In this document: positions 7,973-17,320 of the stretch, one piece after another
Position numbering within the stretch: the stretch's first letter is position 1
How the letters are laid out: each line of letters begins with the position of its first letter
Origin: Paludibacter sp.
GTDB lineage: Bacteria > Bacteroidota > Bacteroidia > Bacteroidales > Paludibacteraceae
Assembly (NCBI GenBank): GCA_010365115.1
Contig: JAAFGX010000002.1
Span: 1 to 64,000 of the forward strand
DNA length: 64,000 nt
Direction: 5' to 3'
Notes under the pieces: model-generated
Told to the model about the DNA's origin: nothing
Seen by the model: the letters and a program-made list of their open reading frames with translations, nothing else
The model's database searches: none
Translations under genes and position numbers: made by a program

Positions 7973-10966
7973 ATGAGAAAGATTCATCTTTATATTATGC
8001 TGGTTGTGCTTTTTGCTTCAAGTGCAATTGTTGCTCAGAATATGAATATCACAGGAATAATTGTTGATAAAAAGACAGCTGAACCTTTGATAGGAGCTAC
8101 CGTACTGCAAAAGGGATCAAACAACGGTACAATTACCAATTTTGATGGGAATTTTACTATTTCCATCCCTCTGGACTCCACATTAGTAATTTCATACATA
8201 GGTTATATTCAACAAGAAATTGTTGTTAAGAATCAAAATCCCTTACGTATTCTGATGGTAGCAGATACTGAAATGTTGGAAGAAGTAGTTGTTGTAGGTT
8301 ATGGTACACAAAAAGTAAAAGACATGACTGCACCCATTTCCACCGTGAAAGGAAGCGACTTGAACAAACAAACTACTTCCAACGCAATGTCTGCATTACA
8401 AGGTAAAATGTCGGGCGTTCAAATTGTAAACAGTGGAGCCCCTGGAGCGGGGCCGAACGTGAAAATCCGCGGTGTTGGTTCTATTGGAGATTATGCCAAT
8501 CCATTGTATGTAGTTGATGGTGTTTTTGTCGACAATATTGACTTTTTGAGTAGTAGCGATATCGAAGATTTAACCGTTTTGAAAGATGCTTCGGCGGCTG
8601 CTATTTATGGCGTACGCGCTGCCAATGGAGTTGTGTTGGTAACTACCAAAAAAGGAAAAATTGACCAGACCAACATCAGTTACGATGGTTATGTGGGATT
8701 TCAAATTCCTGTAAACGTAATGAAACTGGCAGATAAGGATCAATATGTTGAATTGTTGAATATGGCCAATATCAATACATCGGGTTATGTTCCAAAAATT
8801 GCGGCGAATTATCCTGCCAGTACCGATTGGTATAGTAAATTAATCCGAAATGCAATTATGCATAATCATTCGGTGGATATTTCGGGCGCAACCGAAAAAA
8901 CCAATTATTCGTTGGGAATGAACTATTTCTTCCAAGAAGGAATTATGAATACCAAAAACGATTACGAGCGCTATAATTTCAGAGCAAGAATTGATCAAAA
9001 AGTAACTGATTGGATGAATATGGGCTTTAATACAGTGATTTCCAATTACAAAAAAAACAATCCCAATGACAATGCTTTTTTCTCTGCATTTGTAAATCCA
9101 CCGGTTTACAATGTGTACGATGATACCAATTCGGCTGCTTACCCTGTTCGGTTTGCATCACCTCAACAATACGGTTACGGAAATCAATATGGAAATCCGG
9201 TAGCATCGGCTTATTATAACAATAGTAAAGAAGATGGACTTAAAATGGTTTTCTCCACTTTTGCCGAGTTTAATTTGATTCCAAATAAATTAAAATTTAA
9301 GACTTCGTATAATCTTGATTTTGGGTTTTGGAAATCTCAAAACTATACCCCAGAGTTTAACGTAGGAGGTTCGCAAGGCGTTCGAAAATCAAATTTAAGT
9401 AAGACGCTAGGCGTAAGTACAAAACAAATTATTGATAATTTACTGACATATAACGATAAAGTTGGTCAACATAGTTTTACTGTTTTGCTGGGACAATCCA
9501 CCCGTATGGAAAAACAATCATACTTGACTGGAACTGCTCAAGATGTTCCTGGTTTCGATAATCAATCCATTTATTTAACTACTGGTTCGTTCAAAGATAG
9601 ATATGCTAGTGATGGCGCGTATGCTTATAATGGTCTTTCGTTCTTTACTCGCGGTACTTACAATTATAACGATAGATATTTGGCCACACTTACTTTCCGT
9701 GCCGATGCAAGTTCAAAATATCAGGAAAAGTGGGGCTATTTTCCTTCAATTGGGTTGGGCTGGATATTGACAGGAGAAGATTTTATGAAAAATCAATCCA
9801 CTTTTGATTTTTTAAAGCTACGTGCCAGTTGGGGATTGCTCGGCAATGATAATATACCTGCAAATTCAGCAGTTATACTGGGCTCTTCTGGAGCAGGCAG
9901 TTCAGGAATTTTTGGAGATAACTTAGTGGACGGCGTAGGAGCACAAACCGTAGTTCAACGCTATCTGAGATGGGAAGTTGTAAATGAATTTAATGTGGGT
10001 ATTGATTATAGTTTCAATAATACACCTTTAAAAGGAGAGATTGATTATTATAACAGAGTTACAAACAATGTGGTGTTTTTTGCTCCTATTGCCACAGGTG
10101 GAGGTGTCGCCCAACTGTTGAGTAACAATGGAACTGTTCAAAATCAAGGTGTTGAATTAAGCCTAAACTGGTCGAAAAAAGTAAATGATGATTTTTCATA
10201 CCATATTGGTCTTAATGCAACTACTATTGCCAATAAAGTGTTGAAACTGGCTGGTAGGGATTATATACCAGGTGCATCAGTCCGTGGAATTTTTGCTACA
10301 CGAACTCAAGTGGGACTTCCAATTGGTGCATTTTGGGGCTACGAAACAGATGGTGTTTTTGCCAGCGAATCAGAAGCACTTCGTAATCCGGTCAGTCAGG
10401 ACTATAAAAGAGCAGGTTTTTTCAAATACAAAGATCAAAACGGCGATAATATTATTGATGCTAAAGATGAAGTGTTTTTGGGAAGTCCAACTCCTTGGCT
10501 GATTGCTGGTTTTGATATTGGTGCTAGTTATAAAAAAATGGATGTTAGCGTAACTATTCAGGGGCAGTTAGGAAATAAAGTGTTGAATGCAAAACGAATG
10601 AACCGCGATGTTTTTTCGGATGGTAATTACGACTTGAATTTTTATAAAAACGCATGGACAACTACTAACCTTTCAACTACTTATCCTTCGGCCGAAGCGT
10701 ATACTATCGATAGGGTAATAAACGATTTTTTTGTAGAAGATGCCTCCTATTTTCGGATACAGAACATACAAATTGGATATACTTTCGGCAAAATTATGGG
10801 AATTTCGGCTTTGAGAATTTACGCTTCTGCTCAACGTCCATTCACCTATTTTGGGTACAATGGTTTTACCCCCGAAGTCAGTGGTTCACCCATCAGCAAT
10901 GGTGTTGATACTTCAGTTTATCCAATGCAAGCAATTTACAGTATAGGACTAAAAATGAATTTATAA
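7973..10966 (+). CDS. SusC-like TonB-dependent outer membrane transporter
   Basis: Signal peptide, carboxypeptidase-D-like domain, plug GYGTQKVKDMTAPIST... VLKDASAAAIYGVRAANGVVLVTTKKG. Confidence 0.97.
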   Translation: MRKIHLYIMLVVLFASSAIVAQNMNITGIIVDKKTAEPLIGATVLQKGSNNGTITNFDGNFTISIPLDSTLVISYIGYIQQEIVVKNQNPLRILMVADTEMLEEVVVVGYGTQKVKDMTAPISTVKGSDLNKQTTSNAMSALQGKMSGVQIVNSGAPGAGPNVKIRGVGSIGDYANPLYVVDGVFVDNIDFLSSSDIEDLTVLKDASAAAIYGVRAANGVVLVTTKKGKIDQTNISYDGYVGFQIPVNVMKLADKDQYVELLNMANINTSGYVPKIAANYPASTDWYSKLIRNAIMHNHSVDISGATEKTNYSLGMNYFFQEGIMNTKNDYERYNFRARIDQKVTDWMNMGFNTVISNYKKNNPNDNAFFSAFVNPPVYNVYDDTNSAAYPVRFASPQQYGYGNQYGNPVASAYYNNSKEDGLKMVFSTFAEFNLIPNKLKFKTSYNLDFGFWKSQNYTPEFNVGGSQGVRKSNLSKTLGVSTKQIIDNLLTYNDKVGQHSFTVLLGQSTRMEKQSYLTGTAQDVPGFDNQSIYLTTGSFKDRYASDGAYAYNGLSFFTRGTYNYNDRYLATLTFRADASSKYQEKWGYFPSIGLGWILTGEDFMKNQSTFDFLKLRASWGLLGNDNIPANSAVILGSSGAGSSGIFGDNLVDGVGAQTVVQRYLRWEVVNEFNVGIDYSFNNTPLKGEIDYYNRVTNNVVFFAPIATGGGVAQLLSNNGTVQNQGVELSLNWSKKVNDDFSYHIGLNATTIANKVLKLAGRDYIPGASVRGIFATRTQVGLPIGAFWGYETDGVFASESEALRNPVSQDYKRAGFFKYKDQNGDNIIDAKDEVFLGSPTPWLIAGFDIGASYKKMDVSVTIQGQLGNKVLNAKRMNRDVFSDGNYDLNFYKNAWTTTNLSTTYPSAEAYTIDRVINDFFVEDASYFRIQNIQIGYTFGKIMGISALRIYASAQRPFTYFGYNGFTPEVSGSPISNGVDTSVYPMQAIYSIGLKMNL

Positions 10967-10992
10967 GACCCTCAACCCCCTAAAGGGGGCTT
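10966..10992. repeat. C-rich palindromic element, copy
   Basis: agaccctcaaccccctaaagggggctt immediately after the SusC stop. Confidence 0.65.
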
Positions 10993-11029
10993 AAATAAAT
11001 GCAGTGAATAACTTCAAAATTATAATCTT

Positions 11030-12514
11030 ATGAAAAACACTATATTATTAACAGTTTTAAGTGTATTCTTGTTAGCTGGGTGCAGCGATTTTCTGGATAT
11101 TCGCCCTGAAGGTACAGTTCCCTCCACTGGAATGGATTATACAAAATCGGAGAATATTTTTCTTCCAATCAGTGCAGCTTATGCAAAAATGCGTACAGGA
11201 AATACCCATGCATTTTCATATATTGGAGCATTCGAAATTACATCTGATAATGCCGATAAAGGAAGTACCCCCGAAGATAATCCTACTATGAAGCAATTGG
11301 ATGAATTTACTTATGGACCAACCAATACAGTGATAAATGACTTATGGACAGGTTATTTCGATATGGTGAGTGGTGCAAATCATGCAATTAGTCAAATGTC
11401 GTTGTTTGAGGTTGCATTGCAAAACGAAGACCTTAAAACATTTACCCGACAATGTGCAGGCGAAGCAAAAACAATACGAGCTTATGCTAATTTCAATCTC
11501 ACGAGATTATTTGGACGAGTTCCTTTAATTGAAACAATACTCACGGCCGAAGAATTGGCTGCTAAAACACAAGCTACAAAATCGCAATTATACGATTTCA
11601 TAGAGAAAGATTTATTGGAAGCAATAGCTGTTTTGCCTGAATCATACTCAAAAGATTGGGCTGGAAGAATAAATAAATATACCGCAATGGCATTGAAAGC
11701 AAAAGTACATCTATATCAAAACGAATGGGATTCTGTTGCCTCTCTTACCGATCGCATCATGGCATCAGGGAAGTATGATTTATTGCCTAATTTTAGAACC
11801 GTATTCTCGCTCGATGGTGAAAATAGTATTGAATCACTTTTCGAAATTCAAAGTTCAACTTTAGGAAAATCATCAGGCGATGGTACCTATCTTGAGTATG
11901 GTTTTGTTCAGGGTCCACGCGGTAATACCCCCGCCAATATGCAGGGTTGGGGATTCTGTACGCCAAGTGCCAATTTGATAAACTTCTTTACTTCAAGAGG
12001 TGAAACCGTAAGGGCGGCTACTACTTTCTTGTATCGGGGTACTAAAACACCCGAAGGTGATAGTATAAAAATGGCTTGCAGTAATCCTGTTTACAATGGA
12101 AAAGTGTATACGCCTTCTCAATACAATCTATGGAGCTTTAATGGTTACGGATTTGACCAAAATGTAAGGATTATTCGATATTCGGATGTACTTCTTATGT
12201 TTGCCGAATCTAAGATAAATGGAGCAAGTTTCCCAACTTCAAGTGGCTTTACAGCGCTTACTGCAATTAACAAAGTACGTGAGCGAGTTAAACTATTGCC
12301 TTTAAACACGGTCACTTTGCAAAATGTGTGGGATGAACGTCGTGCTGAGCTGGCATTGGAAGAAGATCGGTTTTTTGACTTAGTACGTACAGGTCAAGCG
12401 GCCACATTGTTGACAAGTAAAGGATATATTCCCACAAAGAACAATGTTTTTCCAATACCGAGTGCGCAAAGTCAATTGAATACGAATCTAGAACAAAATC
12501 CAAATTATAACTAA
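11030..12514 (+). CDS. SusD/RagB-family glycan-binding lipoprotein
   Basis: Lipobox LLAGC; SusD C-terminal VRERVKLLPL..VWDERRAELALEEDRFFDLVRTGQA. Confidence 0.97.
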   Translation: MKNTILLTVLSVFLLAGCSDFLDIRPEGTVPSTGMDYTKSENIFLPISAAYAKMRTGNTHAFSYIGAFEITSDNADKGSTPEDNPTMKQLDEFTYGPTNTVINDLWTGYFDMVSGANHAISQMSLFEVALQNEDLKTFTRQCAGEAKTIRAYANFNLTRLFGRVPLIETILTAEELAAKTQATKSQLYDFIEKDLLEAIAVLPESYSKDWAGRINKYTAMALKAKVHLYQNEWDSVASLTDRIMASGKYDLLPNFRTVFSLDGENSIESLFEIQSSTLGKSSGDGTYLEYGFVQGPRGNTPANMQGWGFCTPSANLINFFTSRGETVRAATTFLYRGTKTPEGDSIKMACSNPVYNGKVYTPSQYNLWSFNGYGFDQNVRIIRYSDVLLMFAESKINGASFPTSSGFTALTAINKVRERVKLLPLNTVTLQNVWDERRAELALEEDRFFDLVRTGQAATLLTSKGYIPTKNNVFPIPSAQSQLNTNLEQNPNYN

Positions 12515-12592
12515 TCAAATTTAATCAATCAAAAAATCAATCAAAAAAACAATTTTATTAATTATTTAATTTTCTAAAACACAATTATTATC

Positions 12593-13456
12593 ATGAAAAA
12601 GTTAAAATTATTCAGTGTATTCACTGTATCCGCCTTATTTATTGGCATGTCGTTTACTTCTTGCAAAACAACCGAACCCGATCCAAATGATGGAAAAACA
12701 GATCCATCAACCATTGCAACAAGTAATTTGGTAGCTTATTTTCCATTTAATGGAAATGCAACAGAAGCTATTGGTACTTTAACCCCAGAAGTTCAGCCTA
12801 ATGTGACTTATGTTACCGGTAGACGTGGAAAAGCTTATCAGGGTGCAACAGGGGCTCATTTGCGTTATGCTTTGCCAGCTGCAAGCAAACTTAAAAGCTT
12901 GACTTCTTTTTCCGTTGGTATGTGGTTTAAATCTCCACTAGTTACAGGTGATCCTGAACCAATTTTTTTTCAAATTGGAAAATCGGATGATTTATTCTGG
13001 GGAAATATGACACTTGCACTCAATCGGTTGGCTGCAACTGCCGACTCATTGCAGTTTAAAGCATTTTTCCTGAAGACAGGTGTTGAATGGTCTGGTCAAA
13101 GTGTTGGTTTTTCGAAAAATACATTCAAAATAAACAATTGGATGCATTTAGTTTTCGAGTATGATGCTGCAACATCTAAGTACAAAATTTTTAAAGACGG
13201 AGTACAGGTTGTAACAAATACAGGTGTTGAAGACCGCAAATCTGGTCCTACAGGTGCAGCTCTCGGAGCTTTAGCTTTTGATAAAGCCGATAAAATTAAT
13301 ATTGGTGCATGGCGTCCAAAAACCGAAGGTACAGCTACCGATGTGTGGATGGGTTGGTTTATGGGCAACCTTGATGAACTTCGTGTTTACGATAAAGCAT
13401 TAACTGCTGTCGAAGTAAAAGCATTGTACGATGCTGAAGTAACTCAAGTGAACTAA
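12593..13456 (+). CDS. LamG/concanavalin-like domain lipoprotein (surface glycan-binding candidate)
   Basis: Lipobox SFTSC; LVAYFPFNGNATEAIG..., WMHLVFEYDAATSKYKIFKDGVQV, LDELRVYDKALTAVEVKALYD. Confidence 0.85.
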   Translation: MKKLKLFSVFTVSALFIGMSFTSCKTTEPDPNDGKTDPSTIATSNLVAYFPFNGNATEAIGTLTPEVQPNVTYVTGRRGKAYQGATGAHLRYALPAASKLKSLTSFSVGMWFKSPLVTGDPEPIFFQIGKSDDLFWGNMTLALNRLAATADSLQFKAFFLKTGVEWSGQSVGFSKNTFKINNWMHLVFEYDAATSKYKIFKDGVQVVTNTGVEDRKSGPTGAALGALAFDKADKINIGAWRPKTEGTATDVWMGWFMGNLDELRVYDKALTAVEVKALYDAEVTQVN

Positions 13457-13474
13457 TTTTTTAAAACTCTCGTT

Positions 13475-13513
13475 ATACAGGGAGAATGTTGATTCATTCT
13501 CCCTGTATTTTTA
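13475..13513 (+). terminator. Rho-independent terminator
   Basis: Perfect 14-bp stem atacagggagaatg/cattctccctgtat followed by tttttaa. Confidence 0.8.
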
Positions 13514-13537
13514 ATTTGGTAATTCTAACGCCCCGAC

Positions 13538-15181
13538 ATGAAAACTCCGAATCTTTTATTGGTAGCCATATTATTACTCTTCTCTTGCTGCAAAGTAGAA
13601 GAACCTCTTCCTCAATTAAAAAATACATATATCGAATCGGTAACTATCAACGGAACCGAAGTTTGGAGTGGGGGAAATGCTATTCAAATTCGACCTGATT
13701 CAGTAGTTTTTCGGGTTGTTTTTTCGAATCCCATATCCAGAAGTAATATCAATCCATTAAAATTATTCGTAAGTAGTAACATTGATACAAGTTTTATTCT
13801 CCTGAATGAAACCGATTCAAATGTTCTATCTTTCAAAATTGCCAAAACACTCAATTATTACACCACTTATAAACTGTTTTTTATTTCAGGTGAAAACCTA
13901 GGCGTAAAACTCATTGATAATTACGAATATACTTTTGTTACCGATTTAGATCCAACACCAAAATTTCCCATCATTTCCGACGATAGTTTACTCACCTTGG
14001 TTCAGAAAAAGACATTTGATTATTTCTGGAGTTATGCGCACCCGGTTTCAGGTTTAGCCCGTGAACGACTTGGTTCAGGAGAGACTGTTACTTCTGGTGG
14101 TTCGGGTTTTGGTATCATGACAATTCCTGTAGCCATCGAACGCGGATTTATTACCCGTCAACAAGGTTACGAACGAATGAATATCATTGTAAATTTTCTG
14201 AATACCAAAGCCGACAGGTTTCATGGAGCTTTCCCCCACTGGCTCAACGGAACAACCGGAAAAGTACAAGCTTTCAGCACAAAAGACAATGGTGCCGATT
14301 TGGTAGAAACGGCTTTTTTAATCCAGGGATTATTGACTGTACAGTCCTATTTTAAAAATGGAAATACTGCCGAAAAAACAATGTGTGCCAATATACAAAC
14401 TATTTGGGAAAACGTGGAATGGACGTGGTTTCAGAAGAATAACGAACAAAAGCTGTACTGGCATTGGTCGCCAACCTACAACTGGGACATGAATATGCCT
14501 GTAACCGGTTGGAACGAAGGATTGATTATTTATGTACTAGCTGCTTCTTCACCCACTTATCCAATCACAAAATCGGTTTACGACAATGGTTGGGCGAGAA
14601 ATGGTGCTATGAAAAATGGAAAAACTTTTTATGACATTATTTTGCCACTTGGCGAGGATAGAGGTGGACCGCTATTTTTTACCCACTATTCATTTTTAGG
14701 TTTAAATCCTCATAATTTATCCGATACTTATGCCAATTATTGGGAACAAAACACTGCTCATGCACAGATTAATTATAGCTATTGCGTGGTCAACCCCCGA
14801 AATCATTATGGTTATGGTGCTAATTGTTGGGGATTAACGGCCAGCGATATTCAAAATGGTTATACCGCTTCATCGCCTCATAACGATGGAGGTACAATTG
14901 CTCCTACAGCCGCACTCTCATCGTTTCCTTATACACCGTTGGAAAGCATGAGGGCTATGCGATTTTTCTATTATACATTGGGCGATAAAATTTGGGGCGA
15001 ATATGGTTTTAAAGATGCTTTCAACCTTAATCAGCGTTGGTTTGCCAGTTCATATCTGGCTATAGATCAAGGTCCGATTGTGGTGATGATTGAAAACCAC
15101 CGCACCGGTTTGCTTTGGAATTTATTTATGCAAAATGATAATGTAAAAGCAGGGTTGACAAAATTGGGATTCAGTTATTGA
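13538..15181 (+). CDS. GH144-like (PF10091) lipoprotein with N-terminal Ig-like domain
   Basis: GSGFGIMTIPVAIERG, LYWHWSPTYNWDMNMPVTGWNEGLIIYVLAASSPTYPI, GGPLFFTHYSFLGLNPHN, NCWGLTASD. Confidence 0.9.
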   Translation: MKTPNLLLVAILLLFSCCKVEEPLPQLKNTYIESVTINGTEVWSGGNAIQIRPDSVVFRVVFSNPISRSNINPLKLFVSSNIDTSFILLNETDSNVLSFKIAKTLNYYTTYKLFFISGENLGVKLIDNYEYTFVTDLDPTPKFPIISDDSLLTLVQKKTFDYFWSYAHPVSGLARERLGSGETVTSGGSGFGIMTIPVAIERGFITRQQGYERMNIIVNFLNTKADRFHGAFPHWLNGTTGKVQAFSTKDNGADLVETAFLIQGLLTVQSYFKNGNTAEKTMCANIQTIWENVEWTWFQKNNEQKLYWHWSPTYNWDMNMPVTGWNEGLIIYVLAASSPTYPITKSVYDNGWARNGAMKNGKTFYDIILPLGEDRGGPLFFTHYSFLGLNPHNLSDTYANYWEQNTAHAQINYSYCVVNPRNHYGYGANCWGLTASDIQNGYTASSPHNDGGTIAPTAALSSFPYTPLESMRAMRFFYYTLGDKIWGEYGFKDAFNLNQRWFASSYLAIDQGPIVVMIENHRTGLLWNLFMQNDNVKAGLTKLGFSY

Positions 15182-15209
15182 TTTTTTGATATAAGAATAC
15201 ATGACAAAA

Positions 15210-15240
15210 AAGCCCTTTTCCAATTGGAAAAGGGCTTCTG
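15210..15240. terminator. Bidirectional terminator between GH144 and rpsT
   Basis: aagcccttttcc aatt ggaaaagggctt with flanking A/T tracts. Confidence 0.85.
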
Positions 15241-15259
15241 TATTTTTTGTAAGAAGCTA

Positions 15260-15514
15260 TTATGCTAATTTATTTACGTAAAGAGTCAACTTCGATTTCA
15301 AGTTGCTAGCTTTGTTTTTGTGAATGATGTTACGTTTAGCCAATTTGTCTAACATTGCACTGATTTTAGGTAACATTTCAGAAGCTTCTGTTTTATCGGT
15401 TGTTGCGCGCAATTTACGAACAGAGTTACGAGCTGTTTTTGCAAAATAGCGATTGTGCAATTTTTTTCTGTCAGCTTGACGTATTCTCTTAATTGATGAT
15501 TTATGATTTGCCAT
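15260..15514 (-). CDS. rpsT: 30S ribosomal protein S20
   Basis: [36 protein letters not shown]. Confidence 0.98.
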   Translation of the reverse strand: MANHKSSIKRIRQADRKKLHNRYFAKTARNSVRKLRATTDKTEASEMLPKISAMLDKLAKRNIIHKNKASNLKSKLTLYVNKLA

Positions 15515-15554
15515 CTCAATCTATTTTAATTCTTTTAAATTTCTAGTTATTTAG

Positions 15555-15626
15555 TAGTCCCTAGGGGAGTCGAACCCCTCTTTCCAGGATGAAAACCTGG
15601 CGTCCTAACCGATAGACGAAGGGACC
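15555..15626 (-). tRNA. tRNA-Glu (anticodon TTC)
   Basis: GGTCCCTTCGTCTATCGGTTAGGACGCCAGGTTTTCATCCTGGAAAGAGGGGTTCGACTCCCCTAGGGACTA folds as a cloverleaf; loop TTTTCAT. Confidence 0.97.
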
Positions 15627-15673
15627 ATTGCTGGTCGTTTGCTAGTAAGAAGTGTTCCTCTCAATAGCGGGTG

Positions 15674-15704
15674 CAAATATACGGCACTTTTTTGAATCTA
15701 CAAA
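15674..15704 (-). promoter_or_regulatory. Consensus Bacteroidetes promoter for tRNA-Glu-rpsT
   Basis: Minus strand TTTG-N19-TATATTTG (exact TTTG-N19-21-TAnnTTTG). Confidence 0.8.
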
Positions 15705-15845
15705 ACCTTTACTTCAAATATTTTTATTTTATTTGTAAAATGCTATTTATCAATATGTACGAACCCAAATACAATAGAAATATTCTGTGTTCACATCCAA
15801 TTTACATGGATATTTTGTTACATTTGTAGTCTCAACCATCATTTT

Positions 15846-16568
15846 ATGCAGGTAAAAACCAGAGGAATTATACTTCATAGCATTAAATATTCCGATTCGG
15901 CATCCATTATTACTGTTTATACTGAACAATTCGGACGGGCATCCTATATGGTTCATGGCATAAATAAAAAGAAATCGGTATGTCGACCGGCCATGTTACA
16001 ACCTCTTTCGTTAGTCGAAATGGATGTTTTTCATACCCCTGGTAAGGAACTCCATCGGATTAAAGATTTGCAAATGGCGTATACTTTTACACGCGTGCCT
16101 TATAATCCGATTAAGAATTCGTTGGCGTTGTTTCTCTCCGAAATGCTTTTCAGAACCTTGCGACAAACCGAACCTGACGAGAATTTGTTCTTTTATTTGG
16201 AAAATTCCATTCAGCAATTGGATGGTTGCGAAGCAGGATTAGCAAACTTTCATTTGGTGTTTTTGCTCAAGCTGACGCGTTATTTGGGTTTTGAACCCAA
16301 CAGCGATGAGGAAACATTCCGATATTTTGATTTAATGAACGGCATTTTTCAGAACAACAAGCCCTTACATGTGCATTATCTGACTGAAGAGGAATCGGTT
16401 GATTTTGCGGCATTATTACATGCCGATTACAACAATATGCATCAACTGGTTTTTTCGCGCCAGAAACGCATTAAACTGCTCGAAAGCATAGTAGATTATT
16501 ATCGTCTGCACATTCCCGATTTCCATGGGGTACATTCGTTAGAGGTGTTGCAACATCTTTTCGATTGA
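15846..16568 (+). CDS. recO: DNA repair protein RecO
   Basis: MQVKTRGIILHSIKYSDSASIITVYTEQFGRASYMVHG. Confidence 0.95.
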   Translation: MQVKTRGIILHSIKYSDSASIITVYTEQFGRASYMVHGINKKKSVCRPAMLQPLSLVEMDVFHTPGKELHRIKDLQMAYTFTRVPYNPIKNSLALFLSEMLFRTLRQTEPDENLFFYLENSIQQLDGCEAGLANFHLVFLLKLTRYLGFEPNSDEETFRYFDLMNGIFQNNKPLHVHYLTEEESVDFAALLHADYNNMHQLVFSRQKRIKLLESIVDYYRLHIPDFHGVHSLEVLQHLFD

Positions 16569-16577
16569 AGCCAATCG

Positions 16578-17309
16578 TTATTTTACCTGATATTGCATTT
16601 TTACTGTTATAGTTGCGGTTTTCTTTTTGGAACTAGTGTTAAATGCTCCGCCCCAACTATAATATTCGGATGAGTTTTGGGCAATAATTTGGAAAACACC
16701 CATGGTGGAATTTGTCATTTTACCTAACTTTCCTTCTCCATTTTCGGCAATCGTTTTGGCTCTCACATAACCATCCTGAGCTGCATTGGCAAGCATTGCC
16801 ACTTTCAAATCGGATAATTTGGTGTAGTAATATTCTGGTGCTAATGATGTGATTTCGATGCCACTGTTAATTAGTTCTGTAACTTCGCGTGAAATACTTT
16901 CCACTTTTTGTACATCGGTGGATGAAATTGTAACTTGTTGAGTCAATCTGTATCCATCAAAATTTGAAACAGTATTGCCGTTCGAAGTTATATAAACAAA
17001 TTCTTTTGTAATTTCGGCTGCCGACACTGTCATTTCGCTGGCTAATATTCCTTTAGTTCCCAAAAATTTTCGGGTAGATTCACTTTGCTTTTTCAGTTCG
17101 GCATAAGCGGTGGTTAAATTCTGGTCTTTAACCGTGAACTGACTTTTCCAAACTATCAAATCTGATTCGAAATTACGTTCGGCCATGCCGGTTACAGCAA
17201 TCACGTTTTCTGAAGCATTTCGGTTTTTTATGCCATCAACAACTATAAAAACAGAGAGGATCAAACAAACCGATACGATCAAAGTGATAAGCAACTGATT
17301 TGATTTCAT
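16578..17309 (-). CDS. SIMPL-domain (DUF541) protein
   Basis: VIAVTGMAERNFESDLIVWKSQFTVKD...GYRLTQQVTISSTDVQKVESISREVTELINSGI. Confidence 0.88.
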   Translation of the reverse strand: MKSNQLLITLIVSVCLILSVFIVVDGIKNRNASENVIAVTGMAERNFESDLIVWKSQFTVKDQNLTTAYAELKKQSESTRKFLGTKGILASEMTVSAAEITKEFVYITSNGNTVSNFDGYRLTQQVTISSTDVQKVESISREVTELINSGIEITSLAPEYYYTKLSDLKVAMLANAAQDGYVRAKTIAENGEGKLGKMTNSTMGVFQIIAQNSSEYYSWGGAFNTSSKKKTATITVKMQYQVK

Positions 17310-17320
17310 AAAAATAAGTG

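Noticed and set aside
12515-12590. aatcaatc-type A/T-rich short tandem repeats upstream of LamG
   Set aside because: Low-complexity leader typical of A/T-rich Bacteroidetes; no specific structure evident.
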